This document shows positions 16,779 to 23,890 of a DNA stretch of 23,890 nucleotides, piece by piece. Location of the stretch: contig JAITQP010000034.1 of assembly GCA_031288885.1 (NCBI GenBank), forward strand, positions 1 to 23,890, in the 5' to 3' direction. The position numbers and the translations under genes are program-made. The stretch's first letter is position 1. Each line of letters begins with the position of its first letter. The notes beneath the pieces were generated by a model that searched no databases, was not told where the DNA came from, and saw only the letters and a list, made by a program, of their open reading frames with translations. Source of the DNA: Prevotellaceae bacterium. GTDB lineage: Bacteria > Bacteroidota > Bacteroidia > Bacteroidales > UBA932.

Positions 16779-17153
16779 ATGACACTATCAAAAACAGAAA
16801 GGAGACAGCGCATTAAGTACCGCATTCGGAAGATTGTTAACGGCACGGCGGAGCGCCCGCGCATGTCGGTGTACCGCAGCAACGACCAAATCTACGTTCA
16901 GCTCATCGACGATACGGCGCTCAACGGTCAGGGGGCAACCCTGCTGGCGGCAAGCTCCGTTGAAAAAGCCGTGCAGGAGCAGGTGAAAGGCAAAACCCGA
17001 CAGGAGGCCGCTAAGGTGGTGGGGAAAATTGCCGCCGAGCGCTCGCTGGAAAAGGGAATAAAAGAGGTGGTATTTGACCGCAACGGGTTCTTGTACCACG
17101 GAAGAGTAAAATGTGTAGCCGATGCCGCCCGTGAAGGCGGACTAAAATTCTAA
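16779..17153 (+). CDS. rplR: Ribosomal protein uL18
   Basis: uL18 (124 residues) binds 5S rRNA in the central protuberance along with uL5. The N-terminal [15 protein letters not shown], the [19 protein letters not shown] segment and the C-terminal [25 protein letters not shown] are diagnostic. Length is normal. It is preceded by a full SD, and rpsE follows after 7 bases. Confidence 0.97.
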   Translation: MTLSKTERRQRIKYRIRKIVNGTAERPRMSVYRSNDQIYVQLIDDTALNGQGATLLAASSVEKAVQEQVKGKTRQEAAKVVGKIAAERSLEKGIKEVVFDRNGFLYHGRVKCVADAAREGGLKF

Positions 17154-17160
17154 AAAACGT

Positions 17161-17682
17161 ATGGCAGAAAATTCAAACATAAGAAAAGTTAAAACCACCG
17201 ACCTTACGCTCGTAGATAAGCTGGTGGCGGTGGAGCGCGTAACAAAGGTAACCAAGGGCGGTCGCCACTTCAGCTTTGCCGCAATTGTGGTGGTGGGCAA
17301 CGAAAACGGTATCGTGGGCTACGGCCTTGGTAAGGCAAACGAAGTTTCGATAGCCGTAAACAAGGGTATCGAGGACGCCAAGAAAAATTTGGTGAAAGTT
17401 CCGGTGCACAAGGGTACTATTCCCCACGAGCAGGTGGCCAAGTTTGGCGGCGCGCGGGTGTACATGCGCCCCGCTGCCCCCGGTACGGGGGTGAAGGCCG
17501 GCGGCGCTATGCGCGCAGTGTTTGAGAGCGTGGGCATTCACGACGTGCTGGCAAAGTCAAAAGGCTCGTCCAACCCCCACAACTTGGTGAAGGCTACCGT
17601 AAACGCCCTGCTGGAGCTGCGCGACGCCTACACGGTGGCCAACCTGCGCGGAGTATCGGTAAGCAAAGTATTTAACGGATAA
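17161..17682 (+). CDS. rpsE: Ribosomal protein uS5
   Basis: uS5 (173 residues) is at the mRNA entry and decoding region and affects accuracy. The N-terminal double-stranded-RNA-binding-like fold includes [21 protein letters not shown]; the C-terminal domain has [20 protein letters not shown] and [11 protein letters not shown]. Length is in the normal range. It starts 7 bases after rplR and ends 21 bases before rpmD. Confidence 0.98.
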   Translation: MAENSNIRKVKTTDLTLVDKLVAVERVTKVTKGGRHFSFAAIVVVGNENGIVGYGLGKANEVSIAVNKGIEDAKKNLVKVPVHKGTIPHEQVAKFGGARVYMRPAAPGTGVKAGGAMRAVFESVGIHDVLAKSKGSSNPHNLVKATVNALLELRDAYTVANLRGVSVSKVFNG

Positions 17683-17688
17683 AGCAAC

Positions 17689-17694
17689 GGAGGG
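17689..17694 (+). promoter_or_regulatory. Shine-Dalgarno site of rpmD
   Basis: GGAGGG lies 9 bases before the ATG of rpmD at 17704. It is the second clear SD in the spc section, close to the one before rplR, and supports the chosen start of this short gene. Confidence 0.65.
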
Positions 17695-17703
17695 AAAAAG
17701 ACA

Positions 17704-17883
17704 ATGGCACTACTTAAAATTACGCAGGTGCGCAGCCAAATAGGCAGCACCAACAAGCAAAAGGCCACGCTCAGGAGCCTGAAGTTGGGCAAAATAAGCC
17801 GCAGCACCGAGCGCGAAGAATGTCCGGCGCTGCAGGGAATGGTAAACGCTGTAAGCCATCTGGTGAAGGTGGAAAAGATTTGA
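17704..17883 (+). CDS. rpmD: Ribosomal protein uL30
   Basis: This short gene encodes 59 residues beginning MALLKITQVRSQIGST and continuing KQKATLRSLKLGKISRS, the classic L30 pattern of a strand followed by a basic Leu-rich helix; the C-terminal half has GMVNAVSHLVKVEKI. The family usually has 58-62 residues, so it is complete. uL30 is a small peripheral 50S protein. It lies between rpsE and rplO as in other spc operons and has an SD 9 bases upstream. The gap to rplO is 37 A/T-rich bases. Confidence 0.96.
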   Translation: MALLKITQVRSQIGSTNKQKATLRSLKLGKISRSTEREECPALQGMVNAVSHLVKVEKI

Positions 17884-17920
17884 GTTTTCAAAATATAAGA
17901 TTTAGCATCAAGTTACTACT

Positions 17921-18367
17921 ATGGAATTGCATAATTTGACCCCAGCTGTGGGTTCACGAACGAAGGTAAAGCGTATTGGTCGAGGCGAAGGCTCCGGACG
18001 GGGAGGCACCTCTACGCGCGGTCTGAACGGAGCAAAATCGCGCTCGGGCTACTCGCACAAGCTGGGCTTTGAGGGCGGACAAATGCCCCTGCAGCGCCGC
18101 CTGCCCAAGTTTGGCTTCAAAAATCCGTGCCGCGTGGAGTACAAGGCTATTAACATCTACACCCTGCAGGCGCTTGCCGAAAAAACCGGCCTGAACGCCA
18201 TTGGCGTTGATACGCTGATAGGCGCAGGCTTAGCCTCAAAGCACGATTTGATAAAAATACTGGGGCAGGGCGAGCTGAAGGCCACGCTGGAGGTTACCGC
18301 CCACGCGTTCTCCAAGTCGGCGGTGGCCGCCATTGAGGCAAAAGAGGGCAAGGTCATTAAACTTTGA
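17921..18367 (+). CDS. rplO: Ribosomal protein uL15
   Basis: uL15 (148 residues) is a late 50S assembly protein with a long basic N-terminal extension threading through rRNA. Diagnostic segments are MELHNLTPAVGSRTKVKRIGRG, the Gly-rich GEGSGRGGTSTRGLNGAKSR, and FEGGQMPLQRRLPKFGF. The globular C-terminal half ends KEGKVIKL. Length is normal. secY follows after 38 A-rich bases. Confidence 0.97.
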   Translation: MELHNLTPAVGSRTKVKRIGRGEGSGRGGTSTRGLNGAKSRSGYSHKLGFEGGQMPLQRRLPKFGFKNPCRVEYKAINIYTLQALAEKTGLNAIGVDTLIGAGLASKHDLIKILGQGELKATLEVTAHAFSKSAVAAIEAKEGKVIKL

Positions 18368-18405
18368 AAGGGAAACAGAAAAAACTGCATAGAACTTAAA
18401 TTAAA

Positions 18406-19725
18406 ATGAAAAAGTTTATCGATACGCTAAAGAACATTTTTAAGATAGAAGATCTTAGAAAACGAATTCTTTACACTTTGGGCTTGATACTTGTGTACAG
18501 GTTGGGTTGCTATGTGGTTATTCCGGGTATTGACCCCTCGCAGCTGGCAGCGCTAAAGAGCCAAGTCAGCGGAGGGCTGTTAGGGTTGCTCGACATGTTT
18601 TCGGGGGGTGCGTTTGGCAACGCCGCCATTTTTGGTCTGGGGGTAATGCCCTACATCTCCGCCTCCATTGTGGTGCAGCTCATGGGTATGATGGTGCCCT
18701 ACTTTCAGCGCCTGCAGCGCGAGGGCGAAAGCGGCCGCCGCAAAATCAACCAGATAACGCGCTACCTGACCATCCTTATTTTGTGCTTTCAGGGGCCGGC
18801 CTACCTGACCAACCTGCACGTGCAGCTGCCGGCAGCGGCGTTCCTGATAAAGGGCGTTTACTTTACCATTTTTGCTACCTTTGTGCTCATGGCGGGCACC
18901 ATGTTCGTCATGTGGCTGGGCGAGCGCATCACCGACAAGGGCTTGGGCAACGGCATTTCGATTATCATCATGGTGGGTATTATTGCAGACCTGCCCTCTG
19001 CGCTGGCCACCGAGTGGGGCTCGCGCGTTTCGCAGCAGGCCGGCGGGCTGATAATGCTGGTGGTGGAGCTGGTCATCCTATTTTTAATATTTGTTGCCAC
19101 CATTGCGCTGGTGCAGGGCGTGCGGAAAATACCCGTGCAGTACGCCAAGCGCATCATAGGCAACAAGCAGTACGGCGGCGTTCGCCAGTACATACCGCTC
19201 AAGATAAATGCGGCGGGCGTGATGCCCATCATTTTCGCGCAGGCGTTTATGTTCTTCCCCATCATCTTTGCCAAGTTTGAGGCCACCTCCTCCATTGCGG
19301 TAGCGCTCACCAACTCCACGGGATTTTGGTACAACCTGATATTTGGCCTGCTGGTGGTTGGCTTTACGTACGCCTACACGGCGATAACGGTTAACCCCAC
19401 CAACATGGCGGAGGACATGAAAAAGAACGGCGGCTTTATCCCGGGCGTCAAGCCGGGGAAAAAAACGGCAGAGTACATCGACAGCGTAATGTCGCGCATC
19501 ACGCTTCCCGGGTCTATCTTTTTAGCGTTTGTGGCCATCCTGCCGGCGTTTGCCTCGCTGCTGGACATCAGCAACCTGTTTGCGCGATTTTTTGGAGGAA
19601 CGTCGCTGCTCATTCTGGTGGGCGTGATACTGGATACGCTGCAGCAAATTGAGAGCCACCTCCTTTCCCGCCACTACGACGGCCTTATGAAGACCGGACG
19701 CCTGAAGGGCAGGAGCGGAATGTAG
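18406..19725 (+). CDS. secY: Preprotein translocase subunit SecY
   Basis: SecY (439 residues) is the channel of the Sec translocon in the inner membrane and works with SecE, SecG and SecA. Ten hydrophobic helices can be traced, starting with ILYTLGLILVYRLGCYVVIPG near residue 22. The plug region after it contains GGLLGLLDMFSGGAFGNAAIFGLGVMPYISASI, typical of the family, and the cytoplasmic loop RKIPVQYAKR (about residues 242-251) is the SecA/ribosome contact. The C-terminal tail GLMKTGRLKGRSGM is also standard. Length is normal. It follows rplO and precedes map by 8 bases, the usual order of the spc operon. Confidence 0.98.
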   Translation: MKKFIDTLKNIFKIEDLRKRILYTLGLILVYRLGCYVVIPGIDPSQLAALKSQVSGGLLGLLDMFSGGAFGNAAIFGLGVMPYISASIVVQLMGMMVPYFQRLQREGESGRRKINQITRYLTILILCFQGPAYLTNLHVQLPAAAFLIKGVYFTIFATFVLMAGTMFVMWLGERITDKGLGNGISIIIMVGIIADLPSALATEWGSRVSQQAGGLIMLVVELVILFLIFVATIALVQGVRKIPVQYAKRIIGNKQYGGVRQYIPLKINAAGVMPIIFAQAFMFFPIIFAKFEATSSIAVALTNSTGFWYNLIFGLLVVGFTYAYTAITVNPTNMAEDMKKNGGFIPGVKPGKKTAEYIDSVMSRITLPGSIFLAFVAILPAFASLLDISNLFARFFGGTSLLILVGVILDTLQQIESHLLSRHYDGLMKTGRLKGRSGM

Positions 19726-19733
19726 AAGAAAAA

Positions 19734-20522
19734 ATGGGATTAGTCAAAACAGACGAGGAGATAGCGCTACTTCGCGAAAACAACCAGCTGGTGTCGCGCA
19801 CGCTGGCGGAGGTGGCAAAGCACATTGCCCCGGGTGTTACAGGGCTGAAGCTGGACAAAATTGCGGAGCAGTTTATCCGCGACCACGGCGCGGTGCCCGG
19901 GTTCTTAGGCTACAACGGATTTCCCAACACGCTGTGCATCTCCATCAACGACGTGGTGATACACGGCGTCCCCAGCGCCTACGAGCTGCGCGACGGCGAT
20001 ATCGTATCGGTTGACTGCGGCACGCGCATGAAAGGCTACGTAGGCGACTCGGCGTACACCTTTGCGGTGGGCAGCGTTAGCGAAAGCGTTATGCGGCTGC
20101 TCCGCGCCACCAAGGAAAGCCTGAAGCTGGGCGTGGCGCAGGCGGTGGAGGGCAAGCGCGTGGGCGACATCTCATCTGCCGTGCAGCGCTACGTGGAGAG
20201 CTTAGGCTACTCGGTGGTGCGCGAAATGGTGGGGCACGGCATAGGAACGCGGATACACGAAAAACCGGACGTGCCCAACTTTGGGCGGTGCGGCTCCGGA
20301 AAAAAGCTCATAAAGGGCATGACCATCTGCGTGGAGCCCATGATAAACATGGGCAAGCGCGACATCGTTCAGGAAAAAGACGGCTGGACTATCCGCACCA
20401 AAGACCGCAAGGCGTCGGCGCATTTTGAGTATGCGGTGGCCGTTGGCAAGGAGCAGCCGGACGTGCTGACGACCTTTGAGTACGTAGAGGAAGTTTTGAA
20501 ACAAAAAGGAAATATGATATAA
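19734..20522 (+). CDS. map: Methionine aminopeptidase, type I
   Basis: This enzyme (262 residues) removes the initiator methionine from nascent chains at the ribosome. All five metal ligands of the pita-bread fold are present: D94 (VDCGT), D105 (VGDSAY), H168 (VGHGIG), E201 (CVEPM) and E232 (HFEYAV). The substrate-binding histidine is in VVIHGVPS near residue 79. There is no N-terminal zinc-finger extension and no type II insert, so it is a type Ia enzyme. It lies between secY and infA, usual for Bacteroidota. The stop TAA shares its last A with the ATG of infA. Confidence 0.97.
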   Translation: MGLVKTDEEIALLRENNQLVSRTLAEVAKHIAPGVTGLKLDKIAEQFIRDHGAVPGFLGYNGFPNTLCISINDVVIHGVPSAYELRDGDIVSVDCGTRMKGYVGDSAYTFAVGSVSESVMRLLRATKESLKLGVAQAVEGKRVGDISSAVQRYVESLGYSVVREMVGHGIGTRIHEKPDVPNFGRCGSGKKLIKGMTICVEPMINMGKRDIVQEKDGWTIRTKDRKASAHFEYAVAVGKEQPDVLTTFEYVEEVLKQKGNMI

Positions 20523-20740
20523 TGGCAAAGCAAACCGCCATAGAAAGAGATGGAACCATTGTAGAGGCGCTCTCCAACGCTATGTTTCGCGTAGAGCTGG
20601 ACAACGGCCACGTGATAACGGCGCACATTTCGGGAAAAATGCGCATGCACTACATAAAAATCCTGCCCGGCGACAAGGTGCGCGTGGAAATGACGCCCTA
20701 CGACCTGTCCAAGGGAAGAATATCGTTTCGGTACAAGTAG
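20522..20740 (+). CDS. infA: Translation initiation factor IF-1
   Basis: IF-1 (72 residues) is an OB-fold protein that occupies the A site during initiation. The start [17 protein letters not shown], the core [21 protein letters not shown] and the C-terminal [22 protein letters not shown] fit the family exactly in length and sequence. Its ATG overlaps the map stop by one base. The 40 bases after it (20741-20780) are very A/T-rich and lead to rpmJ. Confidence 0.98.
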   Translation: MAKQTAIERDGTIVEALSNAMFRVELDNGHVITAHISGKMRMHYIKILPGDKVRVEMTPYDLSKGRISFRYK

Positions 20741-20780
20741 CGTAATTATTTGATTTGTTGAATTTTTTGAACTATAAAAA

Positions 20781-20897
20781 ATGAAAGTAAGAGCATCCAT
20801 CAAGAAGCGTAGCGAGGATTGCAAAATTGTAAAGCGCAAAGGTCGCCTGTACGTTATTTGCAAAAAAACACCAAAATTCAAAATGCGTCAGGGATAA
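20781..20897 (+). CDS. rpmJ: Ribosomal protein bL36, half zinc site
   Basis: This short gene encodes 38 residues, [21 protein letters not shown] to the end KMRQG, the exact length of bL36, a small 50S protein near the sarcin-ricin loop. The zinc ribbon of the E. coli type uses C11, C14, C27 and H33; here the positions are S11, C14, C27 and F33, so two of four ligands are missing and stable zinc binding is unlikely. Loss of zinc ligands is common for L36 in this phylum, but keeping both C14 and C27 is an intermediate state. It lies between infA and rpsM as usual. Confidence 0.95.
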   Translation: MKVRASIKKRSEDCKIVKRKGRLYVICKKTPKFKMRQG

Positions 20898-20928
20898 CTA
20901 AACAGTAAACACAATAATATCATCTAAT

Positions 20929-21309
20929 ATGGCACGTATTTCAGGTATTGATTTACCGAAAAACAAGCGGGGCGAAATAGGGCTTACCTACATCTTTGGC
21001 ATTGGCCGCAGCACCTCGCGCAAAATTCTAACCACCGCCGGCGTTGACTACGACGTGAAAGTGAAAGACTGGACGGATGCTCAGGAAACCGCTATTCGTA
21101 ACGCCATCCAGCAGGGCGGCTACAAGCTCGAGGGCGAGCTGCGCACCATGGTGCAGATGAGCATTAAGCGCCTCATGGATATTGGTTGCTATCGCGGCAT
21201 ACGCCACCGCTTGGGGCTCCCCGTGCGCGGCCAGAGCACCAAGAACAACGCCCGCACGCGAAAAGGCAAGAAAAAAACGGTGGCAAACAAGAAAAAAGCA
21301 ACAAAGTAG
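20929..21309 (+). CDS. rpsM: Ribosomal protein uS13
   Basis: uS13 (126 residues) is in the 30S head and contacts P-site tRNA and inter-subunit bridges. The start [21 protein letters not shown], the helix-two-turn segment [13 protein letters not shown] and the conserved [25 protein letters not shown] tail are present. The last 15 residues are a Lys-rich extension. Length is normal. It is the first gene of the alpha section, 37 bases before rpsK. Confidence 0.98.
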   Translation: MARISGIDLPKNKRGEIGLTYIFGIGRSTSRKILTTAGVDYDVKVKDWTDAQETAIRNAIQQGGYKLEGELRTMVQMSIKRLMDIGCYRGIRHRLGLPVRGQSTKNNARTRKGKKKTVANKKKATK

Positions 21310-21346
21310 GCAGCAGCTAATCCTTGAATTTTGAAATTTTTAAGCA

Positions 21347-21736
21347 ATGGCAAAAAAAGCAGGAACGACAAAAAAGAAAATTGTGAAGGTGGAGGCCGTA
21401 GGCGAAGCCCACATCACCTCTACGTTCAATAACATTATCATCACGCTGACCAACGCCGATGGGCAAACCATCAGCTGGTCGTCGGCAGGCAAAATGGGTT
21501 TTCGCGGCTCGAAAAAGAACACGCCGTACGCCGCCCAAACAGCCGCCAACGACTGCGCTAAGGTAGCGTTCGACTTGGGGCTGCGAAAGGTGAAAGCCTA
21601 CGTTAAAGGCCCGGGGGCGGGGCGCGAATCGGCCATGCGAACCATCCATTCCTCCGGCATTGAGGTGACCGAAATTGTAGATGTTACGCCAATTCCTCAC
21701 AACGGCTGCCGCCCAAAAGGGCGCAGAAGAGTTTAA
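21347..21736 (+). CDS. rpsK: Ribosomal protein uS11
   Basis: uS11 (129 residues) forms the 30S platform and contacts mRNA near the E site. The segments [41 protein letters not shown] and the C-terminal [17 protein letters not shown] identify it. The Asn-Gly in PHNG is the site that becomes isoaspartate in E. coli. The end reads RPKGRRRV where the usual form is RPPKRRRV, a small difference. Length is normal. rpsD follows after 33 bases. Confidence 0.98.
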   Translation: MAKKAGTTKKKIVKVEAVGEAHITSTFNNIIITLTNADGQTISWSSAGKMGFRGSKKNTPYAAQTAANDCAKVAFDLGLRKVKAYVKGPGAGRESAMRTIHSSGIEVTEIVDVTPIPHNGCRPKGRRRV

Positions 21737-21769
21737 TAATAGTGGACAAGAAAGTAATTTTAGACAACA

Positions 21770-22378
21770 ATGGCAAGATACACAGGACCAACAACCAAGA
21801 TTGCACGTAAGTTTGGCTCGCCCATTTACGGCGCGGATAAGGCGTACGAAAAAAAGAACTATCCTCCCGGGCAGCACGGCTTGGCAAAAAAGCGTAAAAA
21901 AGTGTCGGAGTACGGCATTCAGCTCACCGAAAAGCAAAAGCTCAAGTATACCTACGGATTGCTGGAGCGCCAGTTCCGCAACCTGTTTGAGAAGGCGTCG
22001 CGCATGAAAGGCCGCAAGGGCGACAACCTGCTCCAGCTGCTCGAAAGCCGTCTGGACAACGTAGTGTTTAGGCTCGGCATAGCGCCCAGCCGCGCGGCCG
22101 CGCGACAGCTCGTGGGGCACCGGCACATTGTGCTCAACGGCAAGGTGTGCAACATCCCCTCCGTTATCCTGAAGGAGGGCGATACGGTAGGCGTGCGCGA
22201 AAAGTCAAAAAGCCTCGAAGTCATTCAGGAAACCTGCGGAGGCGCGCGCCAGAGCCGATTTTCGTGGATGGAGTGGGATAGCCATACGTTGAGCGGAAAA
22301 TTCCTCAACCGACCGGAGCGCTCCGACATTCCGGAACCTGTAAACGAGCAGCTCATAGTGGAGTTATACTCTAAGTAG
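21770..22378 (+). CDS. rpsD: Ribosomal protein uS4
   Basis: uS4 (202 residues) is a primary assembly protein and part of the mRNA entry helicase. It is the zinc-free form; after [19 protein letters not shown] comes [19 protein letters not shown], and the S4 RNA-binding domain follows with [31 protein letters not shown] (about residues 94-124). Length is normal. In E. coli S4 represses the alpha operon by binding a pseudoknot before rpsM; no such structure is evident at 20898-20928. rpoA starts 59 bases after the stop. Confidence 0.98.
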   Translation: MARYTGPTTKIARKFGSPIYGADKAYEKKNYPPGQHGLAKKRKKVSEYGIQLTEKQKLKYTYGLLERQFRNLFEKASRMKGRKGDNLLQLLESRLDNVVFRLGIAPSRAAARQLVGHRHIVLNGKVCNIPSVILKEGDTVGVREKSKSLEVIQETCGGARQSRFSWMEWDSHTLSGKFLNRPERSDIPEPVNEQLIVELYSK

Positions 22379-22391
22379 CAAATTTTTAAAA

Positions 22392-22420
22392 GCTAACCCC
22401 CCGTGCATGTATGGGGATTA
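22392..22420 (+). promoter_or_regulatory. Hairpin in the rpsD-rpoA gap
   Basis: TAA-CCCC followed by a short spacer and GGGG-A-TTA can form a stem of about seven pairs with one bulge, just upstream of the rpoA ATG at 22438. No T tract follows, so it is not an intrinsic terminator. It could modulate rpoA translation or stabilise the downstream mRNA. This is a weak call from pairing alone. Confidence 0.3.
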
Positions 22421-22437
22421 ACGAAAACAAAAGTATT

Positions 22438-23433
22438 ATGGCAATTTTAGCATTTCAAAAGCCCGATAAGGTAATAATGCTCGAATCGAACGCAACGTTT
22501 GGTAAGTTCGAGTTCCGTCCGCTGGAGCCCGGGTACGGCATGACAGTGGGCAACGCCCTGCGCCGAGTCCTGCTCTCGTCGCTGGAAGGGTACGCGATAA
22601 CGTCGGTAAAAATTCACGGGGTTGACCATGAGTTCGCCTCCATCCCGGGCGTGCTTGAGGATATGGTCGAAATCATCCTTAACCTGAAGCAGGTGAGGCT
22701 GAAAAAAGTGGCAGAGGGTATCGATTCCGAAAAGTTTAAAATAAATATTTCGGGGCAAACGCAGCTCAAAGCGGAGCAGTTCTCGGCCAGCATGACCGCC
22801 TTTAAGGTGCTCAACCCGGAGCTGGTTATCTGCAACATGGAGCCAAACGTGAAGCTGCAAATGGATTTCACCATCAGCAAGGGGCGCGGATACGTTCCGG
22901 CGGACGAAAACAAGGTGGAAAACTCGGAAATTGGGCTTATTGCCATTGACTCCATTTACACGCCGATAAAAAACGTGAAGTATGCGGTGGAAAACTACCG
23001 CGTGGAGCAAAAAACCGACTACGAAAAGCTCACGCTGGAGGTCACCACCGACGGCTCCGTACACCCCAAGGAGGCCCTTAAGGAGGCCGCCAAAATCTTG
23101 ATACACCACTTTGCCCTCTTCTCGGACGAAAAAATCACCATCGACACCGAAGAGGAAAAGTTCACCAACGACGATTTTGACGAGGAAATGCTGCGCATGC
23201 GCCAGCTCCTCAAAACCAAGCTCACCGACCTCGACCTGTCGGTGCGCGCGCTCAACTGCCTCAAAACCGCCGAGGTGGAAACGCTGGGCGAGCTGGTGAA
23301 GTTTCAGCGCAACGACCTGCTGAAGTTCCGTAACTTTGGCAAAAAATCGCTCACCGAGCTGGACGAAAAGCTTACCCAGCTCAACCTGAACTTCGGTTTG
23401 GACATTACAAAGTATAAACTTGACAAGGAATAA
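22438..23433 (+). CDS. rpoA: RNA polymerase alpha subunit
   Basis: RpoA (331 residues from this start) dimerises to nucleate RNA polymerase assembly. The N-terminal domain has the conserved [20 protein letters not shown] near residue 34 and [25 protein letters not shown] linker rich in acidic residues precedes the C-terminal domain, where VRALNCLK and [17 protein letters not shown] (helix-hairpin-helix) are intact; R270 corresponds to E. coli R265, which contacts UP-element DNA. I chose the ATG at 22438 because [12 protein letters not shown] is the standard Bacteroidota start; an in-frame ATG at 22411 would add nine unconserved residues. The end [10 protein letters not shown] is also typical. 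rplQ starts 8 bases later. Confidence 0.97.
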   Translation: MAILAFQKPDKVIMLESNATFGKFEFRPLEPGYGMTVGNALRRVLLSSLEGYAITSVKIHGVDHEFASIPGVLEDMVEIILNLKQVRLKKVAEGIDSEKFKINISGQTQLKAEQFSASMTAFKVLNPELVICNMEPNVKLQMDFTISKGRGYVPADENKVENSEIGLIAIDSIYTPIKNVKYAVENYRVEQKTDYEKLTLEVTTDGSVHPKEALKEAAKILIHHFALFSDEKITIDTEEEKFTNDDFDEEMLRMRQLLKTKLTDLDLSVRALNCLKTAEVETLGELVKFQRNDLLKFRNFGKKSLTELDEKLTQLNLNFGLDITKYKLDKE

Positions 23434-23441
23434 GGAGAAAA

Positions 23442-23890
23442 ATGAGACACGGAAAAAAAATAAATCACTTAGGCGTAAAATCGGGGCACCGCAAGTCGAT
23501 GCTGGCAAACCTTGCCAACTCCCTCATCCTGCACAAGCGCATTGAAACTACGCTGGCTAAGGCAAAGGAGCTGAGAGTTTACGTGGAGCCGATTATTACC
23601 AAAAGCAAGAACGACACAACGCACTCGCGCCGTACGGTGTTTTCGTACCTCAAGAACAAGTACGCCGTGAAGGAGCTTTTTGGCGGCGTTGCCGAAAGGG
23701 TAGGGCAGCGCGCCGGCGGGTATACGCGCATTCTGAAAATCGGCTTCCGGCACGGCGACGCCGCCGAAATGGCGATGATAGAGCTGGTGGACTTTAACGA
23801 AACCTACAACGTAACGTCCGCAAAGTCGACGGCTAAGAAGTCAACGCGCCGTGGCTCAAAGAAAGCGGCCGCTGCGTCCGGTGCGCCGGC
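23442..23890 (+). CDS. rplQ: Ribosomal protein bL17, 3' end cut by the window
   Basis: bL17 lies at the tunnel exit region of the 50S subunit. The 149 codons seen begin [21 protein letters not shown] and include [22 protein letters not shown] and [24 protein letters not shown], diagnostic of the family. From about residue 127 the sequence becomes a Ser/Thr/Ala/Lys-rich basic tail, common in this phylum, and no stop is reached before the window ends. AAGGAG at 23432-23437 is a plausible SD, 4 bases before the ATG. It normally closes the alpha operon. Confidence 0.96.
   Translation, partial: MRHGKKINHLGVKSGHRKSMLANLANSLILHKRIETTLAKAKELRVYVEPIITKSKNDTTHSRRTVFSYLKNKYAVKELFGGVAERVGQRAGGYTRILKIGFRHGDAAEMAMIELVDFNETYNVTSAKSTAKKSTRRGSKKAAAASGAP

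Noticed and set aside
22447..23508. Long open frame of 353 codons on the - strand opposite rpoA (similar ones at 5321-6241 and 872-1723)
   Set aside because: These are antisense shadows of GC-rich codons in conserved genes; their translations show no family features and no start context.
1..23890. CRISPR arrays, insertion sequences, phage or defence genes
   Set aside because: No spaced direct repeats, transposase motifs, terminal inverted repeats or recognisable defence domains were found on either strand; the S24-like protein lacks a DNA-binding domain and phage neighbours.

Overview
The window is the str-S10-spc-alpha ribosomal protein supercluster of a member of the Bacteroidota, probably order Bacteroidales. 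Four things point there. Three upstream regions carry the Bacteroidota -7 promoter element TAnnTTTG (at 9-16, 719-726 and 3140-3147). Most start codons follow A-rich sequence with no Shine-Dalgarno site. RpoA opens with the characteristic [12 protein letters not shown]. The proteins themselves (S12, S11, S14 without a zinc motif, L36 with a half zinc site) read as Bacteroidota versions. The core genes look moderately GC-rich by eye. Every confident gene is on the + strand.

Layout. 1-684: a rubrerythrin gene with its own promoter element and a strong intrinsic terminator. 685-3022: one gene for a 726-residue exported protein of unknown function, with its own promoter element and a probable terminator. 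3119-3270: the promoter and a structured leader of the ribosomal cluster. 3271-6328: rpsL-rpsG-fusA. 6321-7547: two genes not normally found here, a 196-residue putative outer-membrane beta-barrel protein overlapping the fusA stop, and pyrE. 7592-10770: rpsJ, rplC, rplD, rplW, rplB, rpsS. 10771-11213: a 443-base gap holding a decayed relative of the 196-residue protein. 11214-15120: rplV, rpsC, rplP, rpmC, rpsQ, rplN, rplX, rplE, rpsN. 15143-15694: a membrane-anchored LexA-like (S24 fold) protein. 15770-20522: rpsH, rplF, rplR, rpsE, rpmD, rplO, secY, map. 20522-23890: infA, rpmJ, rpsM, rpsK, rpsD, rpoA and the start of rplQ, cut by the window edge.

The genes supply translation (21 complete large- and small-subunit protein genes plus partial L17, EF-G and IF-1), transcription (RNA polymerase alpha), protein export (SecY) and N-terminal methionine removal. 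Short gaps, several overlaps and no visible internal terminator suggest one long transcription unit from the promoter at 3119-3147, possibly helped by internal promoters I could not recognise.

The unusual content is what interrupts this conserved block: a putative outer-membrane protein and its broken paralog at two separate positions, pyrE, and the membrane-anchored S24-like protein between S14 and S8. I see no tRNA, rRNA, CRISPR array, insertion sequence or phage gene. I did not find a complete new system. The S24-like membrane protein and the intact/decayed beta-barrel pair are the best candidates for something undescribed.
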